Positions 27,275-33,474 of a stretch of 33,474 bases of DNA are shown piece after piece. Source of the DNA: Nitrospina sp. GTDB taxonomy: Bacteria; Nitrospinota; Nitrospinia; Nitrospinales; VA-1. Below the pieces are notes generated by a model. It had not been told where the DNA came from. It saw only the letters and a program-made list of their open reading frames with translations, and did no database searches. Location: assembly GCA_018702695.1 (NCBI GenBank), contig JABIYR010000096.1, positions 1 through 33,474 of the forward strand, in the 5' to 3' direction. The position numbers and the translations under genes were made by a program. Each line of letters opens with the position of its first letter. The first letter of the stretch is position 1.

Positions 27275-28312
27275 GTGCTTATGCCTTGGGCTGAAGCTTT
27301 AATTGCATCAAAATCTGAAGAACTCCCCAGTCCTCAAGAAGGCCGAGTGCTTTCCTATGTCGATGCGCTACACGAAGCATTGGCTTTAGCTTTAGGGTTA
27401 GACCCTAATGTGATCGTTCTGGGGCAGGGAGTGAATGACCCGAAAGGAATGTTTGGGGTCACGACAGGTCTACATAAAAATTTTGGTATAGAACGGGTTT
27501 TCGACACGCCGCTTTCTGAAGAAGGCTTGTTTGGCGTTTGTACGGGTGCGGCGATGAATGGAATTCGGCCTGTCTACTTGCATAACCGCCCCGATTTCCT
27601 GTTGTTGGCCTTTAACCAGATCGTGAGCCATGCGAGCAAGTTTCATTATCTGGATAACGGCGAGACGAGTGTTCCTCTTGTGTCGTGGGCGGCTATTGGG
27701 CGTGGCTGGGGTTCTGGGGCTCAGCATTCTCAGGCGATTCAAGGGCTTCTCTTGGGTGTGCCCGGTCTCAAAATCGTGATGCCAAGTACTCCGTATGATG
27801 CCAAAGGCTTGATGCTCGCGGCCATCGCTGATAATAACCCGGTGCTGATTTTTGAACACCGCTGGTGCATGCGTAACAAGGGTGTGGTTCCTGAAGGGAT
27901 CTACGAAGTTCCCCTGGGTAAAGGGGTTTATCGTCAAACGGGCAACGATCTCACTATTGTCGGAACATCACATTCGATAGAACTTGCAACTCAGGCTATG
28001 GGCGAACTTTCAGATTCTGGCATCACCGCCGATGTGATTGACCTGCGAACGCTAAAACCTCTGGATGAGGATATTATTTTCGAGTCGGTGCGAAAAACGG
28101 GGAAAATTCTTATCGTGGATACGGGCTGGGAAATGGGAGGCGTTTGCGCAGAAATTGGTTGTCTGGTCGCGGAGAAATGTTTTTCTTCTCTCAAGGCTCC
28201 GGTCAGACGCATTGGTTTGCCTGATATACCGACTCCCGCCGGTTATACGCTGGAACAATTGTTGTACCCGGACGTGCAGCGAATTGCCGGTGTGATCAAA
28301 GAAATGGTCTGA
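27275..28312 (+). CDS. TPP-dependent 2-oxoacid dehydrogenase E1 beta-like protein (start GTG 27275 or ATG 27281)
   Basis: SYVDALHEALALALGLDPNVIVLGQGV, RVFDTPLSEEGLFGVCTGAAMNGIRPV, LKIVMPSTPYDAKGLMLAAI, VIDLRTLKPLDEDIIFESVRKTGKILIVD. Confidence 0.93.
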   Translation: MLMPWAEALIASKSEELPSPQEGRVLSYVDALHEALALALGLDPNVIVLGQGVNDPKGMFGVTTGLHKNFGIERVFDTPLSEEGLFGVCTGAAMNGIRPVYLHNRPDFLLLAFNQIVSHASKFHYLDNGETSVPLVSWAAIGRGWGSGAQHSQAIQGLLLGVPGLKIVMPSTPYDAKGLMLAAIADNNPVLIFEHRWCMRNKGVVPEGIYEVPLGKGVYRQTGNDLTIVGTSHSIELATQAMGELSDSGITADVIDLRTLKPLDEDIIFESVRKTGKILIVDTGWEMGGVCAEIGCLVAEKCFSSLKAPVRRIGLPDIPTPAGYTLEQLLYPDVQRIAGVIKEMV

Positions 28313-28406
28313 AAAATTAAGTGTAACTCCTCGGCTTGTAAAGGGTTGTTCTGTCAGGAAAAATGGTTTTTAAGTATTTTATTATTTAAGCATAAAGGAT
28401 TAATCG

Positions 28407-29342
28407 TTGATGAAGATTCTGGTGACAGGTGGAGCGGGGTATATCGGTTCGGTTCTTGTTCCGATGTTGTTGCTCAAAGGCCATGAAGTTACAGTGCTGG
28501 ATAATTTTATGTATAAACAAACGTCCCTTTTGGATTGCTGTCACCATGAAGGCCTCACGATTATCAATGGGGATGTTCGCAATGCAGAGTTGGTGAAAGG
28601 GTTGCTAAAAACCCCAGATGCGATTCTTCCGTTAGCTTGTTTAACCGGGGCTCCATTGTGCTCTAAAGACCCGGTTGGTGCGCGGACCATCAATTTTGAT
28701 GCGATTAAAAATATTGAGGAATCGAGAAGTAAAAAACAGATCATGATTTTCCCGACCACGAATAGTGGCTATGGAGTGGGAGAAAAGGGTATTTTCTGTA
28801 CCGAAGAAACTCCGCTTCGCCCTGTTTCTTTGTATGGAAAATATAAGGTTGAAATTGAAAACCATTTGTTGGCTTCTGAGAATTGTATGACGTTTCGTTT
28901 TGCGACCGTGTTCGGTGTTAGCCCTCGAATGCGCCTAGATTTGCTAGTGAATGATTTTACTTATCGTGCTGTTTACGATCGGTTTTTAATTTTGTTTGAA
29001 GCGCAATTTAAGCGCAACTACCTTCATGTAAGGGATGCCGCGAGAGCTTTTATTCATGGCTTGGAATATTTTGAAAGCATGAAAGGGGAGCCTTATAACG
29101 TTGGGTTGAGCGAGGCAAATATGAGCAAGGCCGAGCTTTGTCAGGAAATTAAAAAACAAGTGCCCGATTTTTATTTTAGCGAAGCTGAGATTGGCGAAGA
29201 TGTCGATAAAAGAGATTATGAAGTCAGCAATGCTAAAATTGAGGCCACTGGTTTTAAAACAGAACACTCTCTGGCTTTTGGGATACAAGAGTTGATAAAA
29301 GGATTTCAGGTTATTAAGAGAAGTGAATATGCAAATATCTGA
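28407..29342 (+). CDS. NAD-dependent epimerase/dehydratase (extended SDR), nucleotide-sugar type
   Basis: MKILVTGGAGYIGSVLVPMLL (TGGAGYIG), LYGKYKVEIE (YxxxK). Confidence 0.9.
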   Translation: MMKILVTGGAGYIGSVLVPMLLLKGHEVTVLDNFMYKQTSLLDCCHHEGLTIINGDVRNAELVKGLLKTPDAILPLACLTGAPLCSKDPVGARTINFDAIKNIEESRSKKQIMIFPTTNSGYGVGEKGIFCTEETPLRPVSLYGKYKVEIENHLLASENCMTFRFATVFGVSPRMRLDLLVNDFTYRAVYDRFLILFEAQFKRNYLHVRDAARAFIHGLEYFESMKGEPYNVGLSEANMSKAELCQEIKKQVPDFYFSEAEIGEDVDKRDYEVSNAKIEATGFKTEHSLAFGIQELIKGFQVIKRSEYANI

Positions 29343-29372
29343 TACTGGTTTCAGCTCAGCTGAGGGTCGGTC

Positions 29373-30380
29373 ATGATTATCAGTCGAACACCATTCAGAA
29401 TGTCATTTTTTGGCGGCGGGACGGATTACCCCGCTTGGTACAATGATAACGGTGGAGCGGTTCTGGCAACCACGATCAATAAATATTGTTATATAAGTTG
29501 TCGATACCTACCGCCTTTTTTTGAACATAAATATCGTATTGTCTATTCTAAAGTCGAGACAGTGAAGGACAAGGGCGAAATCCAACATCCTGTTGTCCGG
29601 GCCGCCATTGAGTTTATGGATATTGACCGAGGGTTGGAAATTCACCATGATGGCGATTTACCAGCGCGAACTGGTCTGGGTTCCAGTTCTTCTTTTACCG
29701 TTGGCATGTTACATGCCCTTTATGCACTGAAGGGAATCATGCCGACAAAAAAACGTCTGGCGTTGGAAGCGATTCATTTAGAGCGCAATCTTCTTAAAGA
29801 GAATGTCGGATCTCAGGATCAAATTCTTGCGGCTATCGGTGGGTTTAACAGAGTTGACTTTGACCCAGGAAATGAAAATGCGTACAGAGAAACTCCAATT
29901 TTGATTGATGCAAAGCGCATTCAGGAGCTTCAAAGTCATATGATGCTGTTTTTTACTGGTATCTCAAGATACGCCTCGAATGTCGCAAAAAAGAAGATTG
30001 ATAATATCCCTAATAACGGCAAGCAATTGACAACGATGTATCAAATGGTTGAGGAAGGGGTTTCAATTTTAACTTCAGGCGGGTGCATCACGGATTTTGG
30101 GAAACTATTGCATGAATCTTGGATGTTGAAGCGGGAATTGAGTGATGGAATAAGCAGTCAATACATTGATGAGATTTATACCGCCGCCAAAGGGGAAGGG
30201 GCTATTGGCGGAAAACTTTTGGGGGCCGGTGGCGGTGGATTCATGCTGGTTTTCGCGCCTCCGCAACAGCATTCTGCTATCGAGCATAAATTGCGAGACC
30301 TTCTCAGAGTGCCTTTTGAGTTTGAATCTCAAGGTAGCCAGATTGTCATGTTTCAGCCTGATATGGCCGACCTCGCTTGA
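29373..30380 (+). CDS. GHMP-family sugar kinase (D-glycero-D-manno-heptose-7-P kinase/HddA-like)
   Basis: IISRTPFRMSFFGGGTDYPAWY; LPARTGLGSSSSFTVGMLHALYA (GLGSSSS); KLLGAGGGGFMLVF. Confidence 0.9.
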   Translation: MIISRTPFRMSFFGGGTDYPAWYNDNGGAVLATTINKYCYISCRYLPPFFEHKYRIVYSKVETVKDKGEIQHPVVRAAIEFMDIDRGLEIHHDGDLPARTGLGSSSSFTVGMLHALYALKGIMPTKKRLALEAIHLERNLLKENVGSQDQILAAIGGFNRVDFDPGNENAYRETPILIDAKRIQELQSHMMLFFTGISRYASNVAKKKIDNIPNNGKQLTTMYQMVEEGVSILTSGGCITDFGKLLHESWMLKRELSDGISSQYIDEIYTAAKGEGAIGGKLLGAGGGGFMLVFAPPQQHSAIEHKLRDLLRVPFEFESQGSQIVMFQPDMADLA

Positions 30381-30381
30381 T

Positions 30382-31116
30382 ATGCCAGAGCCTAAATTAG
30401 CTGGTATCGATACTGTCATCCTTTGTGGTGGATTGGGTACTCGACTCAGAGAAGTGGCAAAAAATCTACCCAAACCGATGGTCGATATCAACGGCCAGCC
30501 TTTCTTGGATTTAATCATTCGCGATGCCTCCGAATTTGGCTTGCAAAAATTTATTTTATGCGCCGGTTATAAATCGGAAGTGATCGGTGATTATTATAAG
30601 CAAAAAAATGATCGGCTCGAATATGTTCTATCTGAAGAGGATGCCCCGTTAGGAACCGGAGGAGCTATTGTCAAAGCCAGGAGACTGATCGCCTCAAAAA
30701 TTTTTCTTGTGCTCAATGGAGATTCGATTTGTCGAATCGATTTGAAACAATTTCTGGCGTTTCACCTTGAGAAGAAAGCCCAAGTCTCCATTGCTCTGAC
30801 TTCTGTTGATGACCCGCAAGATTATGGCTCTGTAAGTTTGAATGAAAACCATGCCATTATGGGATTCAATGAAAAAGCCTCTGTTCCCCCTGGCGCGGGC
30901 TGGGTCAACGCCGGAATTTATATTTTTAATCGCGAAGCACTCAATGCTTTTCCGCAGGGTAAAAATTTATCGTTGGAATATGATGTGTTCCCTTCCTTTG
31001 TAGGTGAGGGGTTGTATGGCTATGCGAGCGCGGCGCGTTTATTCGATATTGGAACTCCACAGCGATTGGACATTTTGAAGGAATATTTTATAACGAAGGA
31101 GAAAGATGAAACTTGA
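30382..31116 (+). CDS. Sugar-1-phosphate nucleotidyltransferase (HddC-like)
   Basis: DTVILCGGLGTRLREVAKNLPKPMVDINGQPFLDLII; LVLNGDSICRID. ATG at 30382 lies just after the kinase stop; the track start at 30166 lies inside the kinase. Confidence 0.92.
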   Translation: MPEPKLAGIDTVILCGGLGTRLREVAKNLPKPMVDINGQPFLDLIIRDASEFGLQKFILCAGYKSEVIGDYYKQKNDRLEYVLSEEDAPLGTGGAIVKARRLIASKIFLVLNGDSICRIDLKQFLAFHLEKKAQVSIALTSVDDPQDYGSVSLNENHAIMGFNEKASVPPGAGWVNAGIYIFNREALNAFPQGKNLSLEYDVFPSFVGEGLYGYASAARLFDIGTPQRLDILKEYFITKEKDET

Positions 31117-32278
31117 TTGGCCTTTGATGGCAAATAATATTCCGCGTGAAGACCTAGACTGTCTGATCGAGTTTTTAAATACCGATTCCATCCTCACTCA
31201 GTCAAAAAATGTTCGTGAGTTTGAACGGGAATGGTCGCAGTGGCTCGGGGTCAAATACAGTGTGTTCTTGAATTCGGGATCTTCTGCCAATGTTCTCACG
31301 ATGGCAGCCATGAAGCATTTGTACGGCAACGGGGAGGTCATTCTTCCTCCTTTGACATGGGTGTCAGATATTTCTTCTGTTTTGTTTGCAGGTTTTACAC
31401 CGGTTTTTGTGGACATTGATCGTAAGACTTTGTGCATGGATGAAGATCAGGTGATCAAGAAATTAAACAAAAATACCAGAGCCGTTTTTATCACTTATGC
31501 ACAAGGGTTTAACGGCTTGTCTGACAGGCTATTACAGACCCTCAAAGAAAAGAATATTGCTCTGATAGAAGATGTCTGTGAATCGCACGGGGCTGAGTTT
31601 AAGGGTAAGAAATTGGGGTCGTATGGATGGGTCTCCAATTTTTCCTTTTATTATGCACATCATATGAGCACCATCGAAGGTGGAATGATATCGACCGACG
31701 ATGAAAAGCTTTATCAAGTCTGTCGCATGCTTCGCTCACATGGCATGGTGAGAGAGTCAACGGATGAAGACTTGACTCAATCTTATGCTAATGAATATCC
31801 AGAATTAAACCCGGAATTTATTTTTGCCTATCCCGGTTATAATATGCGTAACACAGAGATCGGTGCGGTCTTAGGTCGCAATCAACTGAAAAGACTGGAT
31901 GCAAACAATGCGAAGCGGCGTGATCATTTCAAATGTTTTCTGGATAACCTAGATGCCAACAAATATCAAACCGATTTCGCGTTGGAAGGCAGTTGTAACT
32001 ACGCATTTAACCTAGTTATTAAAAAGCCAGACTTTGATTTCTGTGACAGGGTGATGAGCCGCCTCAAGGAAGTGGGGGTTGAGTTTCGCCGGGGCAGTGC
32101 TGGCGGAGGGAACCAACTGCGCCAACCGTATTTGAAAAATATTGTTGGAAAAGATGAATATAAAAAATATCCTGTGGTCGAGCATATTCATTTTTTTGGA
32201 TTTTATATCGGGAACTACCCTGACTTAACAGAAGATCGAATTAAATCCTTATGCGACCTGCTAAATTCGATAGATTGA
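31106..32278 (+). CDS. DegT/DnrJ/EryC1-fold PLP/PMP enzyme, ColD/E1-type NDP-4-keto-sugar 3-dehydratase-like (Lys replaced by His)
   Basis: NSGSSANVLTMAA, EDVCESHGAEFKGKKLGSYG, FSFYYAHHMSTIEGGMIST (His-His where aminotransferases have Lys), GYNMRNTEIGAVLGRNQLKRLD, GNQLRQPYLKN, FGFYIGNYPDLT. Confidence 0.88.
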   Translation: MKLDWPLMANNIPREDLDCLIEFLNTDSILTQSKNVREFEREWSQWLGVKYSVFLNSGSSANVLTMAAMKHLYGNGEVILPPLTWVSDISSVLFAGFTPVFVDIDRKTLCMDEDQVIKKLNKNTRAVFITYAQGFNGLSDRLLQTLKEKNIALIEDVCESHGAEFKGKKLGSYGWVSNFSFYYAHHMSTIEGGMISTDDEKLYQVCRMLRSHGMVRESTDEDLTQSYANEYPELNPEFIFAYPGYNMRNTEIGAVLGRNQLKRLDANNAKRRDHFKCFLDNLDANKYQTDFALEGSCNYAFNLVIKKPDFDFCDRVMSRLKEVGVEFRRGSAGGGNQLRQPYLKNIVGKDEYKKYPVVEHIHFFGFYIGNYPDLTEDRIKSLCDLLNSID

Positions 32279-32311
32279 GTTTTTGTAACCACATAGACCG
32301 ACTTCGTAGAC

Positions 32312-33250
32312 ATGCAAAAAAGAGATAAAATTTATGTGGCAGGGCATACGGGTCTCATAGGCTCTGCCTTGGTTCGGAGGTTGAAGAGCTTGTCTTATGA
32401 CAATGTTGTGACGCGAACACGTAATGCTCTGGATTTAACCGATAGAAAAAAAGTGGAACAATTTTTCCTGCAAGAAAAGCCTGACTGCGTTATTTTAGCG
32501 GCGGCAAAAGTAGGAGGCATCCATGCGAACAATACATATCCTGCCGAATTCATATTTGAGAATCTCTCCATCCAGAATAATGTTATTGACCTGGCTCACA
32601 GGATGGGCGTTAAAAAACTTCTATTCTTAGCCAGCTCCTGCGTCTACCCGAAGCTATGTGCCCAGCCTATGCAAGAGCAAGATCTATTGACAGGTGCTAT
32701 TGAGGCCACCAACGAGCCGTATGCGATTGCAAAACTGGCGGGGATCAAGATGTGCCAAGCTTACCAGCGACAATATGGTGCGAATTTCATCTCTGTCATT
32801 CCTGCGAATGTCTATGGCATGAATGATCATTTTGATGAAAATGGTCATGTTCTGGCGGCGTTGATAGAAAAATTTCACCTAGCTCGGCAACAAAAATTAG
32901 AAGATGTTGTCATTTGGGGGACAGGCAAACCCAAACGCGAATTCTTTTTTGTTAATGATATGGCCGATGCCTGTATATTTTTGCTCAATAATTATGATCA
33001 GCCAGACGTTATAAATCTGGGAACGGGTATAGAGACCTCCATTGCAGAGTTGGCGGGCCAGATAAAAAAAGTCATGAGATTTGATGGCGCGTTGAGGTTT
33101 GATACATCCAAACCCGATGGCAACCCTCGCAGGCTTTTGGATAGTAGTAAAATTAAAGCTCTGGGTTGGGAAGCCAGCACATCTTTAGAAAAAGGTCTGC
33201 AATTAACTTGCGAGTGGTATCAAAAGAATCTCGGAAGAACTCTTCTATAA
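32312..33250 (+). CDS. GDP-L-fucose synthase / ColC-like epimerase-reductase (SDR)
   Basis: IYVAGHTGLIGSALVRRL, ILAAAKVGGIHANNTYPAEFI, LASSCVYPKLCAQPMQEQDLLTGAIEATNEPYAIAKLAGIKMCQAYQRQYG, PANVYGMNDHFDENGHVLAALI. Confidence 0.92.
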   Translation: MQKRDKIYVAGHTGLIGSALVRRLKSLSYDNVVTRTRNALDLTDRKKVEQFFLQEKPDCVILAAAKVGGIHANNTYPAEFIFENLSIQNNVIDLAHRMGVKKLLFLASSCVYPKLCAQPMQEQDLLTGAIEATNEPYAIAKLAGIKMCQAYQRQYGANFISVIPANVYGMNDHFDENGHVLAALIEKFHLARQQKLEDVVIWGTGKPKREFFFVNDMADACIFLLNNYDQPDVINLGTGIETSIAELAGQIKKVMRFDGALRFDTSKPDGNPRRLLDSSKIKALGWEASTSLEKGLQLTCEWYQKNLGRTLL

Positions 33251-33251
33251 A

Positions 33252-33474
33252 CTAATCATCGGTTGGGTTGATCTGTAGTTCACGAGGCAGAATTCGCAGA
33301 GTATGGATATTTGTTTCTAGCGGCCATCCTGGGGTAGGGGTGAGTACGATGTTTGCATCGGTGATTCTGCGAAAGAAGATGCTGGGAATATCTAAAGGCC
33401 CCAGCTTGATGAACTCGACAACCGGTTTTATTCTTTCTCCGGGCGTGAACAATAATTTTATTTTAGCAGACCCC
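33252..33474 (-). CDS. Hypothetical protein, C-terminal fragment running off the window edge
   Basis: Frame stays open to the window end (GSAKIKLLFTPGERIKPVVEFIKLGPLDIPSIFFRRITDANIVLTPTPGW...NPTDD*). No recognised family. Confidence 0.5.
   Translation of the reverse strand, partial: GSAKIKLLFTPGERIKPVVEFIKLGPLDIPSIFFRRITDANIVLTPTPGWPLETNIHTLRILPRELQINPTDD

Noticed and set aside
27470-27937. 155 aa minus-strand ORF
   Set aside because: Antisense to the well-supported E1 beta gene.
30166-30381. N-terminal extension of the nucleotidyltransferase ORF
   Set aside because: It lies inside the GHMP kinase in another frame; the ATG at 30382 right after the kinase stop gives a standard nucleotidyltransferase N-terminus.

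Overview
The window carries about 30 mostly housekeeping genes, one tRNA pair and one sugar-biosynthesis operon. No CRISPR array, transposase, integrase or rRNA was seen. In order, it holds: the 3' part of purH; envelope and signalling genes (M48 protease, SH3 protein, amidase-like protein, NAD kinase, bifunctional nuclease, ECF-like sigma factor with zf-HC2 anti-sigma, TatA/E, PagL-like deacylase, large MMPL/RND exporter); a dapF-dapA-dapB block followed by a Tat-signal molybdopterin oxidoreductase; two SUMF1-fold proteins, one fused to a CcdA-type membrane domain and translationally coupled to a TlpA-like thioredoxin; a small Fe-S/thiol run (NFU, 4Fe-4S ferredoxin, JAMM/M67 peptidase, 2Fe-2S ferredoxin, Cys-rich protein); mreB with a GAF/degenerate-GGDEF protein and a PilZ protein; and tRNA-Val/tRNA-Asp with a near-consensus promoter and a strong terminator. 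The most interesting region is the + strand operon at 24704..33250: radical SAM, unlinked E1 alpha/beta (TPP) pair, SDR, HddA-like GHMP kinase, HddC-like nucleotidyltransferase, a DegT-family protein whose PLP lysine is replaced by His (ColD/E1-type 3-dehydratase signature), and a GDP-fucose-synthase/ColC-like protein. I read it as a candidate pathway for a 3-deoxy, possibly carbon-branched, nucleotide sugar. All functional calls come from motif recognition by eye; no database search was run.
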